Assembly (NCBI RefSeq): GCF_013377015.1
Contig: NZ_JACABA010000001.1
Span: forward strand, 1,127,771 to 1,191,770
Direction: 5' to 3'
Source: Rhodopseudomonas sp.
GTDB lineage: Bacteria > Pseudomonadota > Alphaproteobacteria > Rhizobiales > Xanthobacteraceae
Length of the DNA stretch: 64,000 nt
Of the stretch, positions 18,597 through 27,413 are shown one piece after another. Below the pieces are notes generated by a model that was not told the DNA's origin, did not search any database, and worked only from the letters and a program-made list of their open reading frames with translations. Within the stretch, counting starts at the first letter, position 1, and each line of letters starts with the position of its first letter. Both the position numbers and the translations under genes were made by a program.

Positions 18597-18629
18597 CCGG
18601 AAATCTTCAGATCGATTAGCGATGACCGA

Positions 18630-20258
18630 TCAAAGCAGCTCCGCGCCGCCACCCAGGGCCGGCCCCGAGGTCGGATCGTAGTTGTCCGGCTTCTTGGCGA
18701 TCAGCGTCTGCGTGGTCAGGATCAATGCCGCGACCGAGCCGGCATTGCGGATCGCGCAATAGCTGACCTTGACTGGATCGATGATGCCGGCCTTGATCAT
18801 GTCGACGGTAGTGCCGGTGCGGGCGTCGAAGCCGTAGCCGTTGCTGGCCTTCGCCACTTTTGCGACAGCGGCGACACTGTCACGACCGCAATTGGCGACG
18901 ATACAAGAAAGCGGCTGGCTGAGCGAACGCTGCACCAGTTCAGCGCCCTGCTTGGCACTGCCCTTCAATCGCTTGATCAAGCCGTCGAGTTCCGGGGCGA
19001 CCCGGATCAACGCCACGCCGCCTCCGGGCACGACGCCTTCCTCGATCGCCGCGCGGGTGGCATTGATCGAGTCTTCGATCAATTGCGCGCGTCGCTTCTG
19101 TTCGACCGGCGTCGCCCCGCCCGCCAAAATCATCGCGGTGCCGCCCGACAACTTGGCGAGGCGCTCCTGGAACTTGTCGCGCTCGATGTTTTCCGGCGCA
19201 GCATCGTATTGCCGCGATACCTGCTCGCGTCGCGCCGCGATCACCTTGGGCTTGCCATGGCCGGCGGTGATCAGCGTCTTCGATGACGAAATCCGCACCT
19301 GGCGCGCCGAACCCAGATCCTCCAGACTGGCGCGCTCGACCGTGCCGCCGAGGTCCTTTGATATCACCCTGCCGCCGGTCGCGACCGCGATGTCTTCCAG
19401 CATCGCCTTGCGCCAATGGCCGTATTCCGGCGGATGAATCGCGGCGACCTTAAAATTGTTTCGTTCGCGGCGCGACAGCAGCATCATGATCACCGGCGGC
19501 GCCACTTCCTCGGCGATAATCAGCAGCGGACGGCCGCTCTTTTCGATCAGCGCAAACACGCCGTTCAATTCGTCGATCGCCTGAATCTTGTGATCCGTCA
19601 TCAGGATGTAGGGATTGTCGAGAACAACCTGCATTCGCTCGACATCGGTAACCATGTGATGCGAGAGATAGCCGCGTTCGAACGCCATGCCCTCGACCAC
19701 TTCCAGCGTGGTCTCGACGGTCGAGCCGAACTCGACAGCGACGATGCCGTGATTGCCGGCGCGTTCGAACGCTTCGGCGACCATCTCGCCAAGCTTGGCA
19801 TCGTTAGCCGCAATGGTGGCGATGGCGCGAATGCCCTTGGCGCCGTCAACGCTCTTTGCTGAACGCTTCAGCACCTTGATGGTCTCTTCCACCGCCAGCT
19901 CAAGACCCTCGACCAGTTCAACCGGATTGGCGCCGGCGGCCAATAGAGCAAGCCCCTCCTGCACCAGCACATTGGCGAGCACGGTCGCGGTGGTAGTGCC
20001 GTCTCCCGCAGCTTCGTTGGTCTGCTTCGACACTTCCCGCAGCACTTGGGCGCCCATGTTCTCGAACGGGCATTCAAGTTCGATTTCGCTGGCGATGCTC
20101 ACACCGTCGCGTGAGACAATCGGCGTGCCGATCGGCCGGTCCATCACCGCATTCATGCCCTTGGGGCCAAGGGTGCCGCTCACCGCCTTGGTCAGTTTGG
20201 CGACGCCGCGGCCCAGGGCCTCTCTCGCCTCAGAATCGTGCAGCATGATTTTTGGCAT
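18630..20258 (-). CDS. GroEL-like chaperonin dedicated to the monooxygenase (MimG-type)
   Basis: A 542-aa type I chaperonin. ATPase motifs are intact: GPKGMNAVMD, SRDGVS (D51) and GDGTTTATVLA (D86). It lacks the Gly-Gly-Met tail of housekeeping GroEL and ends GPALGGGAELL, and no groES gene is adjacent. In mycobacteria a comparable GroEL-like protein, MimG, is needed to fold the large hydroxylase subunit, and position in this operon suggests the same. Last gene of the operon, 26 nt after the DUF59 gene. Confidence 0.9.
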   Translation of the reverse strand: MPKIMLHDSEAREALGRGVAKLTKAVSGTLGPKGMNAVMDRPIGTPIVSRDGVSIASEIELECPFENMGAQVLREVSKQTNEAAGDGTTTATVLANVLVQEGLALLAAGANPVELVEGLELAVEETIKVLKRSAKSVDGAKGIRAIATIAANDAKLGEMVAEAFERAGNHGIVAVEFGSTVETTLEVVEGMAFERGYLSHHMVTDVERMQVVLDNPYILMTDHKIQAIDELNGVFALIEKSGRPLLIIAEEVAPPVIMMLLSRRERNNFKVAAIHPPEYGHWRKAMLEDIAVATGGRVISKDLGGTVERASLEDLGSARQVRISSSKTLITAGHGKPKVIAARREQVSRQYDAAPENIERDKFQERLAKLSGGTAMILAGGATPVEQKRRAQLIEDSINATRAAIEEGVVPGGGVALIRVAPELDGLIKRLKGSAKQGAELVQRSLSQPLSCIVANCGRDSVAAVAKVAKASNGYGFDARTGTTVDMIKAGIIDPVKVSYCAIRNAGSVAALILTTQTLIAKKPDNYDPTSGPALGGGAELL

Positions 20259-20284
20259 TGTTGTTTCCTCTTGGGTTACACGTG

Positions 20285-21052
20285 CTACACAGCGGCGTTG
20301 GACGGCTCCGCAGTCTGTCCGACGCCGCGGGGCGTGAACGGCGTTTCCATGTCGAAGCGCGCGTGCAGCAGACCGCGACACAAGGCGCTGTTGAATTCCG
20401 CATTGACGTTGACGCGACGCAGCGCGCGAACATAGGTTGGCAGCGTCTCGACCTGCAGCGGGTCGCCTTCGGCGTCGACGAACGCCAACGCCTCGGGAAG
20501 CGCGGCTGAAACGACCGGCCGCCGCTCGAGATAGCGCGCGACCAGCCGGGCGCCGGTTTGGTCCGGCTCAAGAACCGCGAGCTCGCCGAGCGAGAGCTCG
20601 ACCAACGCCTCCGGTGCATAGCCCACCGCAATCAGATGGGCGAGCAGCGCCGCCTGACGGCGCTGGAACGCCTTGACCAGAAAGGTCCGCCGCAAGTCAT
20701 CCAGATCGCCATCCGCGTCGGCCCCGAAGGTTTGCTGGAACGAAAGGCCCTGCGCCAACCCCGCATTGATCTTGTCGGCATACATATGCTCGCCAAGTAC
20801 AACGTCGACGGCGCTGACCCAGGGCAGATCGCTGACGGCCCGACGCATATCGTCGGCCATCAAAAACGAGAAATTGGCGGCGCACCAATAGGTCGGCAAT
20901 CGAAACTCGATGTGGACGCGATTTTGCGCGTCCACATCCGCCCGAGTGACGAATTCGAGATCAGTGACCGGCTCGTCGAGTTCCGGGTCGGTCACTGTCT
21001 GCAACCGGGCCCAGACTTCGGCCTTGCGATCGGCAATCGTCTCGGCCGCCAT
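20285..21052 (-). CDS. DUF59/MIP18-domain protein with long C-terminal extension
   Basis: A 255-aa protein. Residues about 10-110 form a DUF59 (MIP18/PaaD-like) domain with TDPELDEPVTDLEFV and the conserved cysteine in LPTYWCAANF. DUF59 proteins are known iron-sulfur or iron-cofactor assembly factors. The remaining 140 residues match no family I know. It lies 5 nt after the amidohydrolase and just before the chaperonin, so a role in iron loading or maturation of the di-iron hydroxylase or its 2Fe-2S reductase is a reasonable inference. Confidence 0.75.
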   Translation of the reverse strand: MAAETIADRKAEVWARLQTVTDPELDEPVTDLEFVTRADVDAQNRVHIEFRLPTYWCAANFSFLMADDMRRAVSDLPWVSAVDVVLGEHMYADKINAGLAQGLSFQQTFGADADGDLDDLRRTFLVKAFQRRQAALLAHLIAVGYAPEALVELSLGELAVLEPDQTGARLVARYLERRPVVSAALPEALAFVDAEGDPLQVETLPTYVRALRRVNVNAEFNSALCRGLLHARFDMETPFTPRGVGQTAEPSNAAV

Positions 21053-21057
21053 TTCGC

Positions 21058-22092
21058 TTACTCCGCAGCTTGGGCGAGATGGGCATAACCGCCCCCGGCC
21101 CTGATCTTCTTCTTCTGTGCTTCGACGTCGACATCGTAGATCCGCGCGGCGTTCAGCCCGAGGATCTTGGTCTTCGTTTCCATCGTCAGCACCGAGCCGG
21201 TTTCCTTGGTCAGCTCTTCGGGAATTTCGAACGCCATAAACTTGTCGATCAGCCATTTCGGAGTCCAGATGCCGTAATCGCTGCCATAGAGGATCTTGTC
21301 GGCGCCGATCCAGAACAACAGCTCGGCCATGACGTGTCCGAAATAGGCCGGCCGCGAATGGATGAACGGCAACGCCACCGCGATGCCGGCATAGACGTTG
21401 GTCTCCTGGGTGGCGATCCAGCAAAAATCATCAAGCCGCGGCAGGCCGCAATGTTCGACGATGAAATTGAGGTCCTGAAACGAAGTCGCGACATCATCGA
21501 TGTCGCCGACATCGAAGGCGTCCTTGTTCAGCGGGATGATCGTCGGCCCCTTGTGGACATGGATATTCTTGATCCCGAGCTTCTGCGCCGCTTCGAGAAA
21601 TCGGTAGGACCCCTTGTCGTCGAGCTTGTAGCCCTTCGACTCGCCGCGCCATTCGGCGGTATAGAGCTTGACGCCCTTCAGCTTGTACTTCTCGGCCTTG
21701 GCGTGCAGCTCCTCGAGCCCCTTGTTGCCATCGCGCGGATCAAACGCACCATTAAGGATGAACCGGTCCGGATGGCTCTTCTTCAACGCCGAATTGCGTT
21801 CGGTGGTGTTGAACCCGGCTTTGTAGAAATCGGTCAGATAGGTCGGCTGCAGAATCGCCATGTCGTCGTAACCATGGATAAACAAATCGTCGTGCATGGT
21901 CTTCGCATCATACTTCTCGAACTTCTCCAACGACCACTTCTCTGCCGGTGGACTGAGATTGGAGTGATAGGCGTAGAAGCATTCGATGAATTGCTTGCCA
22001 TGAATGTTCTTCTGGTTCGGCGGACTGCCGTCCCAGAAATGGGTGTGCCCGTCGATGACGAAAATCTCTTCTCCGGATGCGGTCCTGTACAT
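21058..22092 (-). CDS. Amidohydrolase-family protein of the monooxygenase operon
   Basis: A 344-aa TIM-barrel hydrolase of the Amidohydro_2 family. The metal site starts with H16 and H18 in VIDGHTHFWD, continues with IHVHKGP and IVEHCGLPRLDDF, and ends with the Asp in ILYGSDYGIW. Similar genes accompany propane/MimABCD-type monooxygenases; their reaction is not established to my knowledge. Separated from the coupling-protein gene by a strong hairpin. Confidence 0.8.
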   Translation of the reverse strand: MYRTASGEEIFVIDGHTHFWDGSPPNQKNIHGKQFIECFYAYHSNLSPPAEKWSLEKFEKYDAKTMHDDLFIHGYDDMAILQPTYLTDFYKAGFNTTERNSALKKSHPDRFILNGAFDPRDGNKGLEELHAKAEKYKLKGVKLYTAEWRGESKGYKLDDKGSYRFLEAAQKLGIKNIHVHKGPTIIPLNKDAFDVGDIDDVATSFQDLNFIVEHCGLPRLDDFCWIATQETNVYAGIAVALPFIHSRPAYFGHVMAELLFWIGADKILYGSDYGIWTPKWLIDKFMAFEIPEELTKETGSVLTMETKTKILGLNAARIYDVDVEAQKKKIRAGGGYAHLAQAAE

Positions 22093-22158
22093 CGCGCTTC
22101 TCCCTATCCAGCCACGTTGGTCAGATTGAATTTGATCGTTTGATTGCTGAGAGCCGGG

Positions 22159-22188
22159 ACAGGGGCCGGCGGTGACGCCGGCCCCTGT
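22159..22188 (-). promoter_or_regulatory. Strong intra-operon hairpin between the coupling-protein and amidohydrolase genes
   Basis: A perfect 12-bp GC-rich stem, ACAGGGGCCGGC / GCCGGCCCCTGT, with a 6-nt loop, 4 nt after the coupling-protein stop. There is no U tract, so it more likely stabilises the upstream mRNA or partly attenuates read-through into the accessory genes. Confidence 0.6.
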
Positions 22189-22192
22189 CGTA

Positions 22193-22552
22193 TCAGTGTT
22201 CGATGTAGGCCAGCGCTTCGTTCATATCCCCGAAGCAGACAACGGTATCGTCGTCGACCATCACCATGCGACCGTAGTGGGTCGATGTCGAAATCTCGAA
22301 GATATACGGCGTCATTTCTCGGCCAAGCGCTTCGCTGATTTCGCTCATCTTGAACACCAGCTTGCCTTCGCCGTCGATCCGGATCATCGCCGGCATGTAG
22401 GTGACGGTGACGCCCTTCTTCTTCTCCATGACTTCGGCGATGGCGCGTGCCTCGACGCTGTCGTTCATGGTTACACCGCATTGGTGGGATATCGTGTCTT
22501 CAAACCGGATATCCTTCATCGATTTGAAGATATTTGCATGTGCTTCGGACAT
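22193..22552 (-). CDS. mimD: Soluble di-iron monooxygenase coupling/regulatory protein
   Basis: A 119-aa cofactor-free effector of the MmoB/PrmD/MimD family that binds the hydroxylase and tunes electron transfer and substrate access. It begins MSEAHANIFKSMKDIRFED and ends ALAYIEH; size and fourth position in the A-B-C-D order agree with the family. The symbol follows the mycobacterial naming; prmD is the equivalent in propane degraders. Confidence 0.85.
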   Translation of the reverse strand: MSEAHANIFKSMKDIRFEDTISHQCGVTMNDSVEARAIAEVMEKKKGVTVTYMPAMIRIDGEGKLVFKMSEISEALGREMTPYIFEISTSTHYGRMVMVDDDTVVCFGDMNEALAYIEH

Positions 22553-22615
22553 TTTGTTCTCCTGAATGGGTGACTGGCTTGCGCCTGTTTCGGACTTTGT
22601 TCAGCGCAGCACGGG

Positions 22616-23680
22616 TCACGGCGCTTTGAGGCCGACCTGCGCGCAGATCGCGTCGATGCGGTTCTTCGAGAGCGATTGCGCCTCGGCGAAGCTCGATACC
22701 TTGACGCGGGGCAGCGACCAGATCGGCTGCAGATTGGCGGCGGCTTCGTGCGCCAGGGCACCGTGGTGCGCCATCCAGCCGTTGAACAGCCCCTTGTTAT
22801 GGACGCCGTGTTCCTTGTCATGCGTCAGCATGTGGATCAGCTCGACGGTATTGGCGAGGTTGCGCTCGTAGTCCGCCTCGGCGGCGCCGACGACAGACGG
22901 GGTCGCAAAATCGCCCTGCGAAGCCGCCATCTGCATGATGAATCCGCTGCGGAACAATTCCCCCACCAGCGGCTCGAACACCAGATTGATCGCGAAATAT
23001 TGCTCTAGGAAGTCGGTCGAGCCCATGATCGCCTCGACCGCCTTGCGGGTGCCTTGCCAGATTGGATCCTCGAGCCAGTGCTTCTTGCCGGCGTTATGAT
23101 CGAAGCCTTCGAGATCGAGACCGATCTCGGCGAGGTACAACGTCAGATCCTGGGAGAACCGCAGCTTGTAGGATGAGTTGGTCAAAATGGCGTTGTTGAC
23201 CATCTGGGTGTAGCCGTAACGCTGCGCCTGCATCAGCGAGGTGCCAAGACCGAACTCGGCGTGCTTGTAGGCGCCAAGGTGATCTTGCAACACCTTGACC
23301 CACGCCTTGTCGAAGCGCTTAGGCGCGCCGGACTTGCGGGAATTTTCGATGACGCTCTGCACCATGCCGCAAATCGTCGACTGCCGCTGATAGTGCGTGC
23401 GCTCCCACTCCTGATCGACCGCGCGGAACTGATGCCAGTTCGAGCTCAGCGCCTTGGTCCAGGTCTTGGAATAGGTCGGAGTGCCGTCCGGGAACGAGAT
23501 GATCCAGTCCTGGAGCAGATAGCGCTCCGGGTCGGGCTGGACATCGACCGTCATGTCCTCGTAATGGCTGGCCTTGCGGGCTTTGGGCTCGAAGTAGTTG
23601 TACTTGCGGCTGTCGGAACCGGCAAAGATCGCGGCGCCGGCGGCGCCGGATTGATGCGCTTGCTGTGGGGTAACGCTCAT
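22616..23680 (-). CDS. mimC: Soluble di-iron monooxygenase hydroxylase, beta (small) subunit
   Basis: A 354-aa ferritin-like hydroxylase beta subunit. It contains segments typical of the family (SKTWTKALSSNWHQFRAVDQ; AEFGLGTSLMQAQRYG) and lacks the paired ExxH motifs of the catalytic alpha subunit. ATG 23680 is preferred over the upstream ATG at 23752 because GGGAGGA lies just before it. It forms an (alpha-beta)2-type hydroxylase with the product of the first gene. Confidence 0.88.
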   Translation of the reverse strand: MSVTPQQAHQSGAAGAAIFAGSDSRKYNYFEPKARKASHYEDMTVDVQPDPERYLLQDWIISFPDGTPTYSKTWTKALSSNWHQFRAVDQEWERTHYQRQSTICGMVQSVIENSRKSGAPKRFDKAWVKVLQDHLGAYKHAEFGLGTSLMQAQRYGYTQMVNNAILTNSSYKLRFSQDLTLYLAEIGLDLEGFDHNAGKKHWLEDPIWQGTRKAVEAIMGSTDFLEQYFAINLVFEPLVGELFRSGFIMQMAASQGDFATPSVVGAAEADYERNLANTVELIHMLTHDKEHGVHNKGLFNGWMAHHGALAHEAAANLQPIWSLPRVKVSSFAEAQSLSKNRIDAICAQVGLKAP

Positions 23681-23748
23681 GTTGTCCTCCCTGGTGATGT
23701 CTTCGATTGTTGTTGGCGTCTCTTGTGCGCGGTGGGGCGATACCGCCG

Positions 23749-24789
23749 TCACCGCGTGGCTGGCGTAAACTTGTCGAAATAGATGTGATCGGGCTCCACA
23801 TTGTTCATCTGCAAGACCGGCAGGATCGCGTCGATCATCGGCACCGGACCGCAGGCGTAGGCATCGATCACGCCGCTCAAAGCCTCCTCGCGAAGGCGAC
23901 GCTGCACGACCTCATGAATGAAGCCGGTCTCGCCCTCCCAGTTGTCGTCAGCGGTGGCATGCGACAGCGCGGGGATGAATTCGAAGTCTGGCAGCGCCGC
24001 CGCGATGGCTGCGATCTCGTCGAGCATGAACAGATCCGCACGGGTCCTCGCTCCATAGAAGAACCGTACCGGACGCTGCTCGCCGCTCTGCACATGGTCG
24101 GATAGCATCGACCACAGCGGCGACATTCCGGATCCGCCCCCGATCAGCAGCATCGGACCGGACCGGCCCTCACGCCGGAAGCAGGTGCCATACGGCCCTT
24201 TCGCCTTCAGGGCGGCGCCTGGCTGCAAAGCTCCGTCGAGCTGCGACGAAAACGCGCCATCGGGATATTTCTTGATAATGAATGAAAGATGCGTGGCGTT
24301 CTCCGGCGCGTTGGCCATCGAAAATGCACGGGTGACGCCGGCATTGACCAGCGTCAGATCGACATATTGGCCGGCCCAGAATTTCAGCGGCTTGTCGAGT
24401 TCGACCTCGAGCAAGCGAATGTCGTGAGTGAGCGGCGTGACCTTGGTCAAGCGCGCATCGAACTCCTTCACCGCGATGGCGTGGGACAGCAATTCCTCGT
24501 CGAAATTCAGCAACTCCACTTCGATGTCGCTGTAGGCGTGGGTCTTGCAAAGCAGGATGTGCTCGGTTTCCCGCTCGTAGTCGGGCAAAGCGAAAGTCGA
24601 ATATTTCAGCAACTCAATTTCGCCGCTGATCAGCTTCGACTTGCAGGAGCCGCATTGGCCTTCCTTGCAGCCGTGCATGAGAGAGATGCCCTGGCGGAAG
24701 GCTGCGTCGAGCACGGTCTCCCCTTCCTCGACATCCATCTCGATGCCGACGGGCTCGAACCGCACCTTGTAGAGCGTCACTTCCGACAT
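23749..24789 (-). CDS. mimB: Monooxygenase reductase (2Fe-2S / FAD / NAD)
   Basis: A 346-aa oxidoreductase that passes electrons from NAD(P)H to the hydroxylase. An N-terminal plant-type ferredoxin domain carries C41, C46, C49 and C81 (CKEGQCGSC plus LLCKTHA), followed by an FAD domain with RAFSMANAPE and an NAD domain with LLIGGGSGMSPLWSML. ATG 24789 is chosen over 24819 because the protein then begins directly at the ferredoxin fold (MSEVTLYKVRFEPVG). The 68-nt gap to the beta-subunit gene shows no secondary structure of note. Confidence 0.92.
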   Translation of the reverse strand: MSEVTLYKVRFEPVGIEMDVEEGETVLDAAFRQGISLMHGCKEGQCGSCKSKLISGEIELLKYSTFALPDYERETEHILLCKTHAYSDIEVELLNFDEELLSHAIAVKEFDARLTKVTPLTHDIRLLEVELDKPLKFWAGQYVDLTLVNAGVTRAFSMANAPENATHLSFIIKKYPDGAFSSQLDGALQPGAALKAKGPYGTCFRREGRSGPMLLIGGGSGMSPLWSMLSDHVQSGEQRPVRFFYGARTRADLFMLDEIAAIAAALPDFEFIPALSHATADDNWEGETGFIHEVVQRRLREEALSGVIDAYACGPVPMIDAILPVLQMNNVEPDHIYFDKFTPATR

Positions 24790-24855
24790 GCTTTCCTGGC
24801 CTGCTTTGAAACGAAGCAATTGGCAACGCAGCGTGCGTTGATGTGTGGGCGGATC

Positions 24856-24881
24856 GAGGGGACCGCGGATGCGGCCCCCTC
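24856..24881 (-). promoter_or_regulatory. Hairpin between hydroxylase alpha and reductase genes
   Basis: GAGGGG-A-CCGC / GCGG-C-CCCCTC: an 11-bp stem with one internal mismatch and a 4-nt loop, 14 nt after the alpha-subunit stop. No U tract follows. It may stabilise the alpha-subunit mRNA or lower reductase expression relative to the hydroxylase. Confidence 0.5.
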
Positions 24882-24894
24882 TCGCCGTTCAAAT

Positions 24895-26568
24895 TTAGTT
24901 GCAGGGATTGATCTTGAACCCCTTACGATATTCGGCGATGGCGGCATCGCGTTCGGTGCCGGCCTTCAATGCACGGAAGCCGCGCAGCGGGCTGCCGAGC
25001 GTGTTGCCGCGGATGTGGTCGAGCGTCCACATGTCCTTCTGCTCGAAGCGCAGATGCGGCTGCGGCACCAGCGTCTTGCCATCGGAGCGGACGAAACCGA
25101 GATCCACCATGGCGTCGGCGTGATCCCAACCGTGGTAGCATTCCTCCCACTCACGGCGACCGCTGAAGCGGCCCATGGCGGGCGTGGCGCGACCTTCGTA
25201 CTCCGCGGCGAACGCTACCTTGTGGGTCCAGCGGCAGCCTTCTGAACAGTAGGTGTACATCTTGCCGTCCACCTCGTCGCAGCAGAAGTCCTCGCGGATC
25301 AGGCAAGGGACCATGCAGCTCCAGCAGCGGTGCGGATAGACGTAGCCAACATCGCCATTGAAGGCGATGTTCTTCTCGCCCGGAACCGACAGCTTGGCAT
25401 GCCACTTCCAGAAGTCGCCGAACTCGGCGTACCAACCCGGATACTTGTGCTCGAACCACTCGAAGTCCTTCTCGGTCTGGGCTTCGATGCGCCAGAAGTT
25501 GAACGACCAGCCGACCGTGAAGAACTGCGCGGTCTTGTGGACGTAATTCTTCTTGACGATACGATCCCAGGCCTCGGCGACGTCGTCGTGATGGATCTTG
25601 ATGCCGTATTTCTCCAACGGCAGCATGTAGGTCCGATAGTAATCCTCGTAGATCCAGCGGTGCCACAGCTCCGCGTAGGATTCCTTGTTCTTGTCGCGGT
25701 TGGTGGTGCCGTATTCGATGAAGGTGCCGATGGCGGCGTCGACGATCGCGTGGTTCTGCCAGAACGCGTATTTCAGATCGCGCTCGAGCAATTGATGGTT
25801 CGACGGATCGTGGATCATGGCCATCAGCATCGAGTGGCCGTTGCCGATGTGGCGGGACTCGTCCGACTGCACCGACAGGAACACGGTCGGCAGCGCATAG
25901 TCGCCGTTGCGCGCGGCTTCCGACGGCATGGCGACGAACAGCGTGTTGGTGAAGGCGGTCTCGGCGACCACTGTCAGATAGATGTTAGCGGCGGTGATGG
26001 CGTCTCCAGTGAGGAAGCCCTCCGCGAACTGCCGTCCGATCGTGGTGGCGTAGCACTTGCCAAACGCGGCCTCGGTGATGTCGAACCCGGCCGGGTCGAT
26101 ATAGTTCTCCATGTACCACTTCTTCAGATTCATCTGAATTGTGGAATGGCGGAACTCATCGACCATCTGCATGGTGAAGCCGGTACGCAGCTCTTCGCCG
26201 GGCGCCAGACGTCCGACCATCGCCATCGAACGCGCCGCGGAGATTTCCGGGAACGGGATGATCGCCAGGAACAGCTTCATCCATTCGACCCAACGCGGCT
26301 CGACATTGCGGAACATGTCGCCCCGCAACGCCGCGTCGAGCGCGCCGTAGACCCGATTGTCCTTTTCTTCCTGCATCGGGAAATAGGACCGCAGCACCTG
26401 CTTCATCGGATCGCGCGGCACCTTCGAGATCTTGTAGTCGGTCGGGAAGGTCATCGCTTCCTGAACGTAGCTCGGCGTCCAGCCCAGGTCGGAGACCCGA
26501 TTGGCGGCCTCCGCGGTACTGATGCCTTTCTGATTCACAATCTTGTTCAGCGTCAGAGTTTCAGACAT
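24895..26568 (-). CDS. mimA: Soluble di-iron monooxygenase hydroxylase, alpha (catalytic) subunit, propane/MimA type
   Basis: A 557-aa catalytic subunit that hydroxylates small alkanes, ketones or phenol. All six di-iron ligands are visible: E108, E138 and H141 (DEFRH), E203 and E237/H240 (DESRH). Their spacing equals that of methane monooxygenase MmoX (114, 144, 147, 209, 243, 246), each offset by six. A cysteine-rich patch (CWSCMVPCLIRED; YCSEGCRW) lies in the C-terminal half as in propane monooxygenases. ATG 26568 has GGAGAAGGAA upstream. The order alpha-reductase-beta-coupling is that of PrmABCD/MimABCD. Substrate cannot be read from sequence. Confidence 0.95.
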   Translation of the reverse strand: MSETLTLNKIVNQKGISTAEAANRVSDLGWTPSYVQEAMTFPTDYKISKVPRDPMKQVLRSYFPMQEEKDNRVYGALDAALRGDMFRNVEPRWVEWMKLFLAIIPFPEISAARSMAMVGRLAPGEELRTGFTMQMVDEFRHSTIQMNLKKWYMENYIDPAGFDITEAAFGKCYATTIGRQFAEGFLTGDAITAANIYLTVVAETAFTNTLFVAMPSEAARNGDYALPTVFLSVQSDESRHIGNGHSMLMAMIHDPSNHQLLERDLKYAFWQNHAIVDAAIGTFIEYGTTNRDKNKESYAELWHRWIYEDYYRTYMLPLEKYGIKIHHDDVAEAWDRIVKKNYVHKTAQFFTVGWSFNFWRIEAQTEKDFEWFEHKYPGWYAEFGDFWKWHAKLSVPGEKNIAFNGDVGYVYPHRCWSCMVPCLIREDFCCDEVDGKMYTYCSEGCRWTHKVAFAAEYEGRATPAMGRFSGRREWEECYHGWDHADAMVDLGFVRSDGKTLVPQPHLRFEQKDMWTLDHIRGNTLGSPLRGFRALKAGTERDAAIAEYRKGFKINPCN

Positions 26569-26733
26569 TTCCTTCTCCCTTGAACATTGCGTTGAACTTC
26601 GCTGCTCGCCTATTTTCGGACGCCCGCTTGCTTGACGCACTCTTCAGAAACGTCCGCCGTCAACTGTCTCGGTCCCTGTATCGTCGGGCCACCCGCCCTT
26701 CGATACCTCCGGCTCGATCAAACTCCGCCTTGA

Positions 26734-26985
26734 CTAACTGTGGCTGGCGGCGGGCTTGGTCAGTGGTTTGTCCTCGGCGATGAACCGCGCCGTCAGCACC
26801 AATGTGCCCATGGCGAAATCTTTGCCGTGCTTGGCGATCATCGCCTCGGCGATGCCGGCCAACTGAACGAAGAAGGCGTCCTTCGATTTGTCTTCTTCGC
26901 TCAATTCGATCTGTACGGGCGAGTGCGCTCCGCCATTTCCGGCTGACGCTCTTGCCGTAGTCTGTATTCCGCTCTTGCTCATCAT
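26734..26985 (-). CDS. Small protein of unknown function in the monooxygenase operon
   Basis: An 83-aa protein with a central acidic stretch (ELSEEDKSKDAFFVQLAGI) and a C-terminal half that looks helical (MIAKHGKDFAMGTLVLTARFIAED). I recognise no family. Its ATG overlaps the preceding stop by 4 nt (ATGA), so it is translationally coupled to the 143-aa gene, and it lies 165 bp upstream of the hydroxylase alpha gene. Codon use matches its neighbours. It could be an assembly or regulatory factor for the hydroxylase. Confidence 0.65.
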   Translation of the reverse strand: MMSKSGIQTTARASAGNGGAHSPVQIELSEEDKSKDAFFVQLAGIAEAMIAKHGKDFAMGTLVLTARFIAEDKPLTKPAASHS

Positions 26986-27413
26986 GCATGCCCCGATCGG
27001 TTGTGGTCATCGGTCGATGGACCGCTCTCGAATTCCAGCAGCGCGACGTTGAGCCATTCGCGCTCGGTGACGAGCCGCTCGTGTTCGACCTTCAGCGCCT
27101 CGAATCGAGCCGTCGCCCGTGCCAGTTCCAGCAAGGCCGCAGCGCCGGCGCCCGGCAGCGCGCTGTCGCGCAGCGCGCAATGCATCTCGATTTCCGCGCC
27201 GCCGCGTGCGCTTTCGTTTCGCAATTGCAGTTCGTTGTTGCGGATCATCGCCTCGATCAGCTTGTGCCGCGCGAGCATCCGCTCCCGCCCCCGCTCCAGT
27301 TCGGCGGCCTGCTCGGCAGTCGGCGGCGGCTGATCGCCCCTGGAATTCTTCGTTGTCATAGCGCCAACCCAATCGTCCGGAGAGAGGCGAACCTGCCCGC
27401 AGTTGGTCATCAT
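26982..27413 (-). CDS. Coiled-coil protein of unknown function in the monooxygenase operon
   Basis: 143 aa if read from ATG 27413, which overlaps the alcohol dehydrogenase stop (ATGA); ATG 27359 would give 125 aa. The sequence is charged and helical throughout (ERGRERMLARHKLIEAMIRN; ARFEALKVEHERLVTERE), suggesting a two-helix coiled coil. I recognise no family. The 4-nt overlaps on both sides tie it to the dehydrogenase and the 83-aa protein. Confidence 0.65.
   Translation of the reverse strand: MMTNCGQVRLSPDDWVGAMTTKNSRGDQPPPTAEQAAELERGRERMLARHKLIEAMIRNNELQLRNESARGGAEIEMHCALRDSALPGAGAAALLELARATARFEALKVEHERLVTEREWLNVALLEFESGPSTDDHNRSGHA

Noticed and set aside
18630..20258. Housekeeping groEL
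   Set aside because: No groES is adjacent, the Gly-Gly-Met tail is missing, and the gene is embedded in a monooxygenase operon.
26569..26733. Separate sigma-54 promoter directly upstream of the hydroxylase alpha gene
   Set aside because: I scanned for GG and GC elements at the right spacing on the minus strand and found none.
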